From: Ditylenchus dipsaci
Lineage: Eukaryota; Nematoda; Chromadorea; Rhabditida; Anguinidae
DNA length: 64,000 bases
Assembly: GCA_004194705.1 (NCBI GenBank)
Contig: SADC01001256.1
Location: 558,001-622,000, forward strand
Direction: 5' to 3'
Shown: piece by piece, positions 36,601 through 47,029 of the stretch
How positions within the stretch are numbered: the first letter of the stretch is position 1
How the letters are laid out: the number at the start of each line of letters is the position of its first letter
Translations under genes and position numbers: made by a program
The notes under the pieces: model-generated
The model's database searches: none
Seen by the model: only the letters and a program-made list of their open reading frames with translations
Told to the model about the DNA's origin: nothing

Positions 36601-39600
36601 TTCAAAAACCTTTTAGCGTACAACCGGTCCATGTGGTGTGGAAAGTAGTAAAGCGCCTGATCTCTGCAATATTTTCTTAAGTCCATGCGTCTTCCATTAA
36701 ACTTTTCTCTCTCTTTCAAAAATCTGTCACCCAGCCCATCCAAAAAAGGTAAAAGAATTTGCCACTCCAAGTAATCCGATATTTCTTGTGGTTTTAATGT
36801 TCCAATCAGAGAGTTGATTTGTTGAATAGCCACTGGATTTGAAATAGTGACTTGTATGTTATCTACTGCTTCACGTTTTGCATAAAATTTTGGCAAAGTG
36901 TTTTGAAATACAGCTTCCAGTCAAATAAAAAAGCATATTTTTGCTGAAATTCCAACAAAGTAATATAGATTACAGCCTCGTTGTTTTCCTTGGGCAAATT
37001 CCTTACTAAAATTCTTTTAATTTTTTTTGTGAGACTTAAGCGCTCAGTTTAGGTGTACAGTAGGGATGGAGAATGGCATATTCCGGAGCGGGACAAAAAT
37101 TTTGAAAAAAATTACGGGACAGAATACGAGACGGGAAAAAATCCCAAAAACCTGCCGAGACGTGACGAGGCAAGGCGTCCTGTCTCATTAATAGATAGGA
37201 AAATTTGGAAAATTACCCCGGGATAGGACACAGGGACGGGACAGGACACAGGGACGGGACAGGACACAGGGACGGGACGCCCCGCCCTCCGGGACGGGGC
37301 CTCCCTTACCTACCGTCCTCCATCCCTACTGTACACCTTTTAGTTTTCCTTGGTCAGCCGAGCTGATTTTTTCGGTTTTTTGTTAAATTTATTTACAAAA
37401 CATTTCAAAAACCAAAAGTTGAGATTTTTTCGAAAAGATCAGCTTGGCGACCAAAGTAGGAGGTTTACACCTGAATTTCACCGACTAAAAAATACTACGC
37501 TTACTTTTTAGCCGTCTTGTTTCTACAGAAATAAAATTGTTAACTCTTCTTTTATCTCGGTTTTCTTAGCAGATGCGCTTGCTGAGCCTGGAAATACTAC
37601 ATCAATGACATCATCAGCTATAAAGTAGCTCATTAGCCTTGCAAGATACACTTTGTAGTTTGTCAGTTGTGTGGAAAAATTGTTGTTCGAAAATATTTCA
37701 GCTGAGACCAGGTCCTTTAAAAAAGCTGTTATAAAAAGGTAAAAAATAGTTTTTGTGTACCGGGCTGGAGTTGCTTCAAAATACAAGGAGTTGCGAGAAG
37801 TGTTTCTTTTATCTACATCTATGTAAAAGTGAAAAAATGGTTTTCTAGGGAAAGCTTTAATCATCCACTCAGTGTTATACTGCATAAGTTTGTTAGAACT
37901 TCTCAAAGACACTAGCTTGTTGATTAAAAAAGAGCTTCCATCTTTGCTCCTTTTCGTAATGTTCATGCAAGCATCATAGAACTGATAGAGCTGGGGAATA
38001 AATCTATCGTTGAGAGTGGAGGAATTGAGTCTGCTTTGCCGATTGCTTTCCAAAAGCGCTAAAAAATTATAAAGATATTTAGGTTAGGTTCCTTAGGTTC
38101 TTTGCAGCAATGTGTAAAAAGCCCCAAACCAATAATAATTTTATTTACCACTGGCTGCTTGTATCACAGTAAAAATTGAGTTTTTCATAACCTGTTTCAT
38201 GATTTAGGAAGTCAGACAAGTTTCGGCCAACTACCATAAAGTCGCCTTTTTTGTATTTCGTGACATAGTAAATATTTTGCAGAGCTAGTTATTAAGTCCG
38301 GCCCTATTCCACAGGTTTTGGGGCCAGAATATGTTAGCATGGACTTAAACATGAGTCTGAGATATGTTGGAGCTCGTCCTGACATATACTGGCCTATCCT
38401 TGCTTGAGCCTAAAGCCTTAAAGGTCCCCCAAAACAGGGGGAGGGGTTGACCAAGGCAAGAAAAACTCCCATTGTGGAATAAAGACCTAAAGGAGCATGC
38501 CCACGCTAATAAGAGGTGGTACCCGGGATTTCAAATTTTTTCTAATCATTGAACTTCTGTACGGATTTTCAACTTGGTTTCTAATAAAACCATACCTCAA
38601 ATTAAATTCTAGACCTTGTTTTGTTAGAAACCAAGTTGAAAAATCCGTACAGAAGCCTAATGATTAGGAAAAATTTTGGATTCACGGGCACCACCTCTTC
38701 AGCGTGGGCATGCCTCTTTAAGGACCTACCGTATTTCCTCTGGTAAACGTCCAACCCACCCACCCCCCCAAAGTTGGAAAATATACCTAAAATTGCTGAC
38801 TCTTAATTTGCAAATTTCTAGCTCATTTTCTCAACCAATTTCCCACCGCGACCACTCATTTTGTAGAGGAGAATCGGGGGAACAAAATGAGTGGATGTGG
38901 CAAAAAATTCGCTCAGAAAATTTCTACAAAAATCCGCATAGAAAAAGCTAAAATAAAGTAAAAATTTTAACTAAAAGTTTTCCGTCATTATCTAAGCTAG
39001 CTTCGAAATCTTTCACCCTCTACGCTCACCCTCTACGCTAAATCTATCGTTAAGAGTAGAGGAATTGAGTCTGCTCTGCCGATTGCTTTCCAAAAGCGCT
39101 AAAAAAATTTAAAAGGTATTTAGGTACATTAGTAGAGCTAGCCCGGAATTGCGTTCCTTTTTTGGATCCCGGTTCCGGTCGCAAAATATATGTGATTCCG
39201 GTTCTGGTTCCGCGTTTCACAAAACGAAAATTCCCGTTCCGATTCCGGTCCAAATATCGATTCCGAGCCAACTCTATTCCTTAGGTTCTTTGCAGCAATG
39301 TGTAATAAGCCCTGAATCAATAATAACTTTACCTACCAATGGCGGCTTGTATCACAGTAAGAATTTGGTCTTATAGCCTGCTTTGATTCAGGAAGTCAGA
39401 GAAATTTCGGCCAACTGCCATAAAGCCGCTTTTTGTATTTAGTGACATAGTAAATATTTTCACAGCTGTTTATTAATTCTTTTCTTATTTTTGGCACGAT
39501 TAAGATTAGACAATTTCAACTTGGGCTGATTCAAGGTAGTGCAAAATCGAATTGGCCCACTATTTCGACTGCGGAGAAGAAATGTTTCACTGCTGAACAT

Positions 39601-40646
39601 GCCATATGCCTCAGACATGTAATCAAACCATTATGTTGAGATTCAATATATAGCTACTTGATATTGAAAAAGCATGCCCGTCGCCGATTATAGATGGTTG
39701 GGTATTCAACAAATTTGTAATTTTAAAATTATTACTTTTTTCAATAGACCTGTTACCCGCCTTTCAAAATACTCCCATCGGCTACGAGAATGCCTCTTCA
39801 ATGTGCACAGGTGGTAAAACTTTTCAGAAAAAGACCCAATTTGAATCGGCTTGATTTTTCATAAACGAGACGGTGCGAGAGGCTCATCTATCAAGGGGAC
39901 TCTCAAATCGGAGTGCTCTTATATCCAGGTTTAACTTTTTTATCAAATTGATATGAAAGTTGAATCACTAAAAAACTGTATTAAATCAACTTACAATAGA
40001 CCCTTGCAGACATCTCTTTCCTGCCAAGCTGTACTGGTTAACCGACTCCTTTCCCTCTTCCACATCAGTGTTTCTGACAAATCCGTCACACACATGAGAG
40101 TAGAAGTTGTCACATGGACTGATATCACGATTAATAGATTGCAAGAGTTCAGGGTAATTCACAATTATATCTTCTTAAATATATTTTGTAAAGATATTTA
40201 TTAAGTTTACAAACCTTTGAATGCCACTGTATTGCGCTCAGGATTAGAAGTTAGATCTCCCACCACTATATCTGGTCTGGCCAGATTTTCAATCCAGTTA
40301 TCTGCATTTTGGACATCTTTTTGGTCGAAATCTGGGCTATTTGTTTCAATTTCATTGAATGTATATTCACTTTGATTTCCAACATTATTTGGACGGAACT
40401 CTAGACCTTGCGGTATTTGAAGTCTAGGCTTTTTACGTCGCCTTCTTCTTTGCTTTAATCTTCTTTTGTTGTTGTTGTTGCTACTCATCCACCTTTTAAA
40501 ATCATTTAGCGAGCTTGGTATACACAGACCACACGAGACTGGACATTGATCTCGCATTAGATCTGTCCATTTGGGATCCCAACAACGATGTCTCAGACGT
40601 GGACAATCTGAAAGTCCATTTGCTTGCACGTCATCCATGCACACTT
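33622..40646 (-). CDS. neprilysin-like M13 metallopeptidase with N-terminal ShKT domain
   Basis: Exons: 40215-40646, 39995-40170, 38149-38284 (or its duplicate), 37505-38058, 36594-36943, 35774-35951, 34869-35312, 33846-34023, 33622-33795. The first seen exon has a six-cysteine ShKT domain (ending CPVSCGLC), then an Arg/Lys-rich linker, and joins in phase to the M13 start SPCDNFYSHVCDGF. The zinc site is HELFH with the third ligand in ENMADNYG. M13 enzymes are ectoenzymes that cut small peptides. Unusual points: the substrate-binding NAFY motif reads DAEY, PAGILQPPF reads HAGILVGAF, about 12 extra residues precede the zinc helix, and the final Trp of the C-terminus is a TGA. The first exon starts inside a codon, so an upstream exon with a signal or anchor is missing from my model. 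At least six one-base frame breaks occur, nearly all at homopolymers (near 37537, 36905, 35855, and three in the last exon). ShKT plus M13 is the nematode-like feature here. Confidence 0.85.
34098..34430 (+). repeat. dispersed 0.33-kb repeat, copy 2
   Basis: Second copy of 8477-8800, in the M13 gene intron between the zinc-site exon and the next exon. The ends GGAGGGACCCTG and CAGGTCCTTCC are roughly inverted. Confidence 0.65.
34508..34836. mobile_element. pogo-like MITE, decayed
   Basis: Left end CAGTCGAAACTGGGTCTGG after TA; right end TCTATCTAGGTTTGACTG, where the TA has become CA. It lies immediately downstream of the M13 zinc-site exon. Confidence 0.55.
35338..35725. repeat. 0.39-kb near-perfect foldback in M13 gene intron
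   Basis: Arms of about 180 bp from CCCAAGTGCACACCCCCC to its inverse. Both arms carry poly-C/poly-G, AGTACCCATTTTAGCTGAAA and GCTGAGATATGA words. It is 25 bp upstream of the acceptor of exon 34869-35312. Confidence 0.8.
36126..36563. mobile_element. MITE with ACGTATTTCCTCTAAT ends
   Basis: Left end CGTATTTCCTCTAATA, right end AATTAGAGGAAATACGG, with poly-G/CTCTAT segments inside. A pogo-like fragment (about 36215-36294, ending ATCGAGGTTTGATTG) is nested in it. Confidence 0.6.
37061..37328. mobile_element. hAT-like element with GGGACGGGACA word array
   Basis: Ends TAGGGATGGAG and its inverse. The body is a chain of GGGACGGGACAGG-type words, including three 19-bp direct repeats at about 37208-37268. 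Flanks GTGTACAG and CTGTACAC share TGTACA. A TA insertion with CAGTAGGG ends is an alternative reading. It is embedded in a CCTTGGTC hairpin relative (about 37050-37477) in the M13 gene. Confidence 0.6.
38488..38720. mobile_element. foldback MITE, family A copy 2
   Basis: Ends TAAAGGAGCATGCCCACGC and its inverse; same arms as 46445-46683. Confidence 0.75.
39133..39276. mobile_element. 144-bp hAT MITE with datable empty site
   Basis: Starts TAGAGCTAGCCCGGAAT and ends ATTCCGAGCCAACTCTA, with CGGTTCCGGT words as in 57161-57535.  Flanking 8-mers TACATTAG and TTCCTTAG match at 6 of 8. The other duplicate (near 38085-38105) lacks it. Confidence 0.75.
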
Positions 40647-41320
40647 CTAAAAATTTAAGTTTTTTTAAGTTAAAAATAATTTTTTACATAAGCCTAGGAA
40701 GTCTAGACAATAAATTAACCAAATTTCATCTTATGTTTAGTTTATAGCAAAAAAACTGTAGCAGTAAAATTGCTAAGAAATTATTTGTTTGTAAGAACAG
40801 AAGAAGTTTGTTGCAGTTAAAAAAATTACAAAATTTTCTCTTACAAAACGCTTTATTAAATTATGATTTAATCATTTTTTGTTCTTCGAAAATTCTTAGG
40901 ATCACTCCACATGCCTATGAAAAAGCTAACACTTTCGAAATATTCTCGCATAACATGGTTAGATTTAAAAAGGGTTGTCAACTCGAATACTCGATTAAGA
41001 ATAATTTTCGAAAATATTCGACTGTTTTCAAATAACGACTCGAATATTCAAAAGTTTTGAATATCGAATTCTGAATATTCAAAATTCATGAACAAATTCA
41101 TCTATTCCGAATAAAGCGGAAATGTTTTTTGAATACAGTCCACTCTCGATTTAAGGGCAGAAGTTCATTTTTACCCCGACTTTTAAATTTTTTCGCCAGT
41201 TGTATTTTGACGTTCTAGTCTCAAATATCGTAACGATTCCGATTTTACCAATCGTTTTTCGGAAATTCAAATTTTTTCTCTTAAAAAAGCGAAATCTAGA
41301 TTAAAAGAGGATAATATTTA

Positions 41321-43343
41321 AAATTGGCCGTAGGATTGTGAAAAATGGCCGTAAAATATTTAATTTTGGCCGTAAACTCGAGCTGCCGTAAAATACTGAA
41401 TTTTGGCCGTAAAATTTACGTTTGCAATAAAGTTGGAGGTTCATGAAGACAATATTGGTTTTCTTATGTGAATAGTTAGGGCAATATTAAAGGGGGAGAA
41501 AACTTTATATACGCATCTCCTAGATTCGCAGGTTCAAATCTTCTGAGTGAACACTTTTTTCAAGTTCACTGACTTCTAGAGTCAAAAGCTATCAAGCCAT
41601 CGAATGAAATTATTTCTAGCACTGCTTTACTGTCATTTAATATCCTAATTTTGATATTCAATGCAAATGACAGCCCTGTGTAGGGTATCATGGAATTGGA
41701 CATCGTAGAAGGTTTTTCACATTCTAGCTCTAACTTTATATTATCTTTTTCTCTGTGGGATAGCTCAAATGAAAGCCTAGAGTCTTGGCTACATTTTAGT
41801 GTATGAAACATGTGATTTGTAGAACAAAATCAGAAAATATTAACCAAAGTATTCAGGAAAAACCCTAAAACCCATGGATTTTCGGAAGTTTAGCCTATTT
41901 TAGCCTAAAAATCAGCTATAGTAGGTATTAAACCCTGCGCTAATAATCTTGTTAGATAGCTAAGAGTGTGAGGATCATTTTAAAACCAAATTTGTAAAAA
42001 AGAGGGTAAAAAATAAGTTTTTAATAGACAAAAATAGAAGACCGATAAAACACCGATAAAAATACAGTCATCAAATTAATTCTCGTTTGAATTTTATCGG
42101 TCTCCGATTATTTTATCGGTTTTGCCTACCAAGCCGTAAACTTTTGAATTTTGGCCGTAAACTTTTGAATTTTGGCCGTAAACTCTTGAATTTTGGACAT
42201 AAACTTAAATTTGGACATAAATTATTGGATTGTGGTATAAATTTTCACGATTTAACCATGAACTCGCGTGGCTCTGGGCAATTGGTTCACAAAATGTTTT
42301 ATCATCTCCAAATGCCGAACCAACTATACTTCTCAACCCAAAATCTCGTACTGAAATCGGTTGGTTGATATTAAAATTCTATTTTGACTATCAAGAACCT
42401 CAATATCCGATCAGTACCTGGATAGTTACGCATTCCGACGTGGTCGACACCAAATTTTCAAGAATTTTTTGAATTTTGGTCACAAAATACTTAATTCCGG
42501 CCATAGATTGAACCAGCTTGTATTTAAATTATCCATTGATACAGTCATTATTTCACTGAACGAACAACAGATAGACAACTGACCCTTTATACATATATAT
42601 ATACATTTATTTATGTGCGCAATATTTTTACCCGAAAATTCTGTTCCCCTTGAACTACATCTGAAACTTTCTTCCTTATCGTACCAATTGATATTCACAC
42701 CTTCTGATCGCCCAAATTTATTCATTTCCGACAATGACAACAACTATTCAGCAATTTTTAAACAGCAGGCGGATAATCAAACATTCATACTTGGGATGGT
42801 CTTCCTCTTTATCTTTTCTTCCTAACACATCAGCAACAGCATGCCTTGGGAATTGAATGCAGTCCAGCTTCTTCATAATTAGTAGCGCATGCTTGCATGG
42901 ACCCTTATTCGCTCCCTCATAGCAACTGCATGTGTAGAAACGAGACCAGATCGAAGAAGGACGGACGATGTAGAAGAGCGACTTTAACGCCTGAAATGAA
43001 CAGTATGGCTTAGAAATGGAAGACGAAGCTCCATTTCTGAAAAGGCACCCATACAAAAAAAAGATCAAATAGACAACACAAAAGACACTATAAGTTTCAA
43101 TGGGAGAAAATTCATGGCCATATTTGAGTTTATGGCCGATATCCAACAATCTATGGCCGAAATGCGGTATTTTATGGCCAGATTCGAGTTTATGTTCAAA
43201 ATTCAAAAGTTTACGGCCAAAATTCAAAAGTTTACGGCCAAAATTTAAAAGTTTACGGCCGAAATTCAAAAGTTTGCGGCCAAAATTCAGTATTTTACGG
43301 CCATTTTTCACAATTTTACGGCCAAAATTAAATACCACCCATT
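41321..43343 (-). mobile_element. Mutator-like element remnant with long repeat-bearing inverted ends
   Basis: Both ends are chains of about 18-20-bp units of the type TTTTGGCCGTAAACTTTTGAA, facing each other (right arm 43100-43343; left arm 41321-41430 continuing at 42128-42250 after an internal insertion). The interior encodes a SWIM zinc finger on the minus strand. Long inverted ends plus a SWIM finger indicate the MULE superfamily. No 9-10-bp target duplication could be confirmed. Confidence 0.65.
42791..42990 (-). pseudogene. SWIM zinc-finger exon of a Mutator-like transposase
   Basis: An acceptor (CATTTCAG) opens a frame of 66 codons containing CSCYEGANKGPCKH, a canonical CxCxnCxH SWIM finger, and then KDKEEDHPK before a GTATGA donor. 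SWIM fingers sit at the C-terminal side of MULE transposases and bind nucleic acid. No DDE catalytic domain is seen nearby, so the gene is a remnant. A host SWIM protein is the less likely alternative, given the flanking inverted ends. Confidence 0.7.
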
Positions 43344-43626
43344 AAAGGACAGGAATTTTTGGAAAACCCTGTCTTTAAATCGAGTTTTTGCTTTTTTAGA
43401 AAAACAATTCGAATTTCTGAAAAACGATCGGTAAAATTGGAATCCTTGCAATATTTGGGACCAGACTGTCAAAACAGAATTGCTGAAAATTAAAAAAAAT
43501 CGAGCTAAAAAAGGTGTCAAGCCCAAGGCAACTTTGGCGGGTCCCTTGAGTGTCCTGAAATCGAGAGTGGACCGTATCGAATATTCGACTGCTCTACATT
43601 TAAAGTTAACATTACCCACCGTTCTT

Positions 43627-44301
43627 TTATCTGTTGCTGATTGTCATCCTTTTCTGGTTCTCCAAAATTGGTGGCCCATTCAGACTTACGCATTCTTTGA
43701 CCCCTCTGCCTTGACCATTTCCATCATAAATTTGGCCACCTGGACACAGGCATCTTTTCACTAAGCAAACGCCTCCTCTAAAGTCGCATTGATGACTGTA
43801 TTCACAAATACCATTATAGTTGACTAGATCTAGACATTTGCCGTCAAATGTTATTTGATTTTGGCTGCATTTTATTTGTATTGGTTGAGCTCTCGTGAGA
43901 GCATCATTCACCTCCTCACTTTCATCTGCATTGTAAGGTCTGCAAGTCTTGCTTCTGCTATTGTAGATATATGGCAGACGACAGTAGCAAACCAAATTGC
44001 GACATTCACTATTGCTGAAGGCACAGTGTCTATCTGCTGTACATGAAGCGCCGTAGCCTGCTGAATTCCCATTGCTGACTGAGGGCAAACAACATTTGCC
44101 TCTGAAACAAAAAGAACCGGTGGCTACTTGTTGGCAATGCTGATCTATGGCACACAGCACATTTGTATAAAGCGAAATTGTGCCAGCTGGACAAGAATTC
44201 AGCCCATTTGCTAGTTGCTTTTGTTCAGATTGCTGTGCTTTAATTTGTAGCAGAAATAGAAAACACAAAATAAGATCAAAAAAAATAGTAGATGGAATCA
44301 T
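43627..44301 (-). CDS. secreted cysteine-rich protein with EB modules
   Basis: An open frame of 224 residues. It starts with a clear signal peptide (hydrophobic FFDLILCFLFLLQI, likely cleaved after the following Ala). Three cysteine-rich blocks follow. The last two fit the nematode EB module (for example CRNLVCYC and CLVKRCLCPGGQIYDG with an upstream C..QC pair). EB proteins are secreted or extracellular; the function here is unknown. The frame ends at TAA in a polar stretch; one extra A in the AAAA run near 43655 would open a longer polar tail to a GTGGGT donor, so this may be the first exon of a larger gene. The ShKT-M13 gene lies 3 kb downstream on the same strand with the MULE nest between, so a single longer gene cannot be excluded. 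Confidence 0.8.
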   Translation of the reverse strand: MIPSTIFFDLILCFLFLLQIKAQQSEQKQLANGLNSCPAGTISLYTNVLCAIDQHCQQVATGSFCFRGKCCLPSVSNGNSAGYGASCTADRHCAFSNSECRNLVCYCRLPYIYNSRSKTCRPYNADESEEVNDALTRAQPIQIKCSQNQITFDGKCLDLVNYNGICEYSHQCDFRGGVCLVKRCLCPGGQIYDGNGQGRGVKECVSLNGPPILENQKRMTISNR

Positions 44302-44911
44302 ATTTTTCAGACTGGGTTATTTGTAAATTTTTTGTTCATATTTTTGAATAAATACAACAAGAAAATAATGATGATATCTTAATTTTGATTTTATGAATAA
44401 TTTGAAGTCAGGAGTTAGCTTACTTTAGCAAAATCAGGTGTGCAAATATTTTAATATTTAAAGCAGGGGTTTAAAACGGGTTGGTAAAAAACACTTTGCT
44501 GAGAAAAATGTTGAAGCTTTTTTGCTCTTTCATTTTTTATGATTTTAGTAGAATCGCGTATCACGTGCAGAACTATTTCTTTTATTCAAACGCTTTAAAA
44601 ATATCGTCCTTAAAGGTAGTATGACCGTCTTTTACTGGAATCTTTTACAAAGCGAGGGTCATTTTTGAGTGTAAGTTTACAACAAACCGTCAAGAGTTTT
44701 TTTTCCAATTTATTTTTTCCATTTCCATCCATTCTAGACCGTATTTTGTACGTGTAACATGGAAAGGACATTTTTCTTTCTTGTTGCAGAGGTCCTTGGT
44801 TTTATTTGCTCACAAATTTTTTCGTCGATTTGCAGTAAAATCCACAAAACTGTGAAAAAGCACATTCACTAAGAAACAAAGGTAATTTTTGTTTTAGAAG
44901 GTCAAAAACGT

Positions 44912-45008
44912 GATTTTTGCTTGATCCCCTAGTGGTTTGGGTCCTGGACTGTGGATGGCCTCTAGATGGGAAAGGACCAAACCACAGGGGGACAAGCAAA
45001 AATCGCTT
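44912..45008. repeat. 97-bp hairpin MITE
   Basis: Ends GATTTTTGCTTGATCCCCTA and the near inverse GGGGGACAAGCAAAAATC; the arms share GTGGTTTGG/CCAAACCAC. Related fragments are at 21440-21520 and around 47760. Confidence 0.65.
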
Positions 45009-45517
45009 TTTATGTTTAAAAAATCTGCATTCACAGATTTTATTGATAAGTTTTGCTCATTGTAATTGTGGAGAGCAAGACAAAACTGTGTTCGCGCATA
45101 ATTTATTCGTCGACTTCAAATAAATAAACAAACAGCAAGAAAACAGTGAAAACACTAAGGCAGTGAGGAATTAAGTGAATAAGCATATTAAATTATTGAG
45201 CTCTTTTTTATAAATTTTGCACAAACTCAGCCAAGCAAACTATACAGTGGATTGAAAATAGAAAAAGTTGGAAAATGATTTCAGTGGCTGACAAAAAAAC
45301 TTCACAGTCTTAAATTTGATATAATTAGCCTAAGGCTTGGTATAAAATTTGGCCCTTTAACTTTTTTGCGGTTTTTTGGTGCAAAAACTATACTTTTCGC
45401 CAATTTTTCCTGAAGTGGTCTCGTTTGGTCTCGTTCGGTAGTTTAGATTCTGGGTATCATTGGTCTCTCTAGTCATTAGTCCCTAGGGACTATTGCAAAT
45501 TTCTTGAGTTTGAGGTA

Positions 45518-45951
45518 CAGTCGAAACTCGTTATAACGCGCTTCTAGTTACTGGACAAGTTAACGGGTTCAACACCTTTTTTGACATCCGTTTTTTCAAG
45601 CTTCTACCAGTTTTGACAATCTGGTCCTACATAATTGCAAGGATTCCGATTTCGTCTATCATTTTAAATTTCATTCTCTAAAAAAGCAAAAACTCGATTG
45701 AAAAACAGGATTTTTGTTGAATCGACTTACTTTATATCCAGTTTTTCCTTTTTTAGAAAAACAAATTTTTCATTTTCGTAAAAAGATCGGCAAAATCGGA
45801 ATCCTAACAGTAATTAGGACCAGACTGTAAAAACAGAACTTGCAAAAAGTTTTAATAATCAGGTTGAAAAAAGTGTCGGACCCAAGGCGGGAACGAACTT
45901 CTGACCTTAAATTGACGTTATATCGAGCGTCCTCATAACGAGTTTCGACTG
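45518..45951. mobile_element. pogo-like MITE
   Basis: TA-flanked, ends CAGTCGAAACTCGTTATAAC and CTCATAACGAGTTTCGACTG, with GTGTCGGACCCAAGGCGGG near the right end. Confidence 0.8.
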
Positions 45952-46444
45952 TATACGTATACAAGACTAATATTAAAATGATGTTCAGAATTTTAGCTTT
46001 TGAATGAGACAAATTTCATCATTACTTCAGATAAAGTTGTCGAAAAGAACAGTTTTTCACCAAAAAATAGTGAAAGGACCAAAATTTTACACCATGCATT
46101 GATCTCAGTCTCGTTATATCAAATTCGAAAAAAGGGTAACTCTGGAACAAAACACTGTGAAGTTTCTTTGTCAGCTACTGAAATCAGAGAAATGAAAAGA
46201 ACAAGAACTCACCCCTTGGTCAAGCATCTTATTTCGACAAAACAACCTTTGAATGCAAAGACAACACTGTTGACTCAATAATTGGGCGCTAGTATAGTAT
46301 AGCTAATATCCCCCCCCCCCTAAAACCTGATCTTCCAAAATCTCTGTAGCTACCCTTTGGAAGAACAAGTTTAGGCTTAGCCCTTAGGCCCGGGGTAGTT
46401 TATGGACTTATTCTGGGGTCTGGGATATTTATTTCGTTGCTTTT

Positions 46445-46683
46445 TAAAGGGGAATACCCACGCTAATAAGAGGTGGTGCCCGGAAATTCAAAATTTTTTC
46501 CTAACCACTGGACTTGTGTACGGATTTTTCAACTTGGTTTCTAACAAAACAAGGTCTAGAATTTAATTTTAGGTGTGGTTTTGTTGGAAACCAAGTTGAA
46601 AAATCCGTACAGAAGTTCAATGATTATGAAAAAAGTTTGAATTCCCGGGCACCACCTCTTATTAGCGTGGGCATGCCCCTTTA
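46445..46683. mobile_element. foldback MITE, family A copy 3
   Basis: Ends TAAAGGGG...CCCACGCTAATAAG and the inverse; arms with CCACTGGACTTGTGTACGG and GGTTTCTAACAAAAC. Close to 38488-38720 across its length. Confidence 0.75.
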
Positions 46684-46772
46684 AGGCATAAGTTTTGGGC
46701 GGGAATGGGGTATTCGCTACTAGGGTCAAAAATTTCTCCAACCCGAAAACTCAACGATCATCAATTTTTACA

Positions 46773-46953
46773 TACCGTATTCTCTCTAATAGAGGGTCGA
46801 CCCGTCTATTTTTCAACATCCAAAAATATTTTTGACTTCATATTAAAAATGCAATAAAACATAGTTTACCCCCTAGTTTTGGTCTCGTAGGGACCCGTCT
46901 ATTAGAGAGGACCCTTCAAATAGAGAGACCCGTCTATTAGAGAGAATACGGTA
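46773..46953. mobile_element. MITE with TACCGTATTCTCTC ends
   Basis: Perfect 20-bp ends TACCGTATTCTCTCTAATAG and inverse. The word GACCCGTCTATT recurs three times inside. Confidence 0.8.
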
Positions 46954-47029
46954 TTTTTGTGCAATCTTACCTGCATAATCAATAATTTATACCCTAAGAA
47001 TTCAATGAGTAAGTAATATACACAGCAAA

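Larger units (their letters stand above)
37992..39477. repeat. tandem duplication of an M13 exon pair
   Basis: 37992-38296 and 39042-39477 are direct copies covering the 3' part of one exon and the whole exon at 38149-38284. The distal copy has diverged and gained the 39133-39276 insertion. The 38488-38720 MITE sits between the copies. Which copy is spliced is not clear. Confidence 0.8.
41136..43574. mobile_element. pogo-like MITE split by a 2-kb insertion
   Basis: Left end CAGTCCACTCTCGATTTAAG after TA, right end CGAGAGTGGACCG before TA. The usual GTTCATTTTTACC and TTTTGACAGTC-type subterminal blocks are seen on both sides. The centre is replaced by the 41321-43343 element. Confidence 0.7.
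44302..47029. other. intergenic, MITEs only
   Basis: Contains the hairpin 44912-45008, pogo-like MITE 45518-45951, family A MITE 46445-46683 and TACCGTA MITE 46773-46953. A 93-codon plus-strand frame at 46000-46281 shows no recognisable domain and I do not support it as a gene. Confidence 0.5.

Noticed and set aside
38083..38102. Telomere-like TTAGG repeats
   Set aside because: Only two or three irregular units next to a duplicated exon.
42748..43338. Long frame encoding a FGRKLLN-type protein repeat
   Set aside because: The repeat is the translation of the tandem units in the Mutator-like element arm; equivalent frames appear on both strands. Only the SWIM exon is kept.
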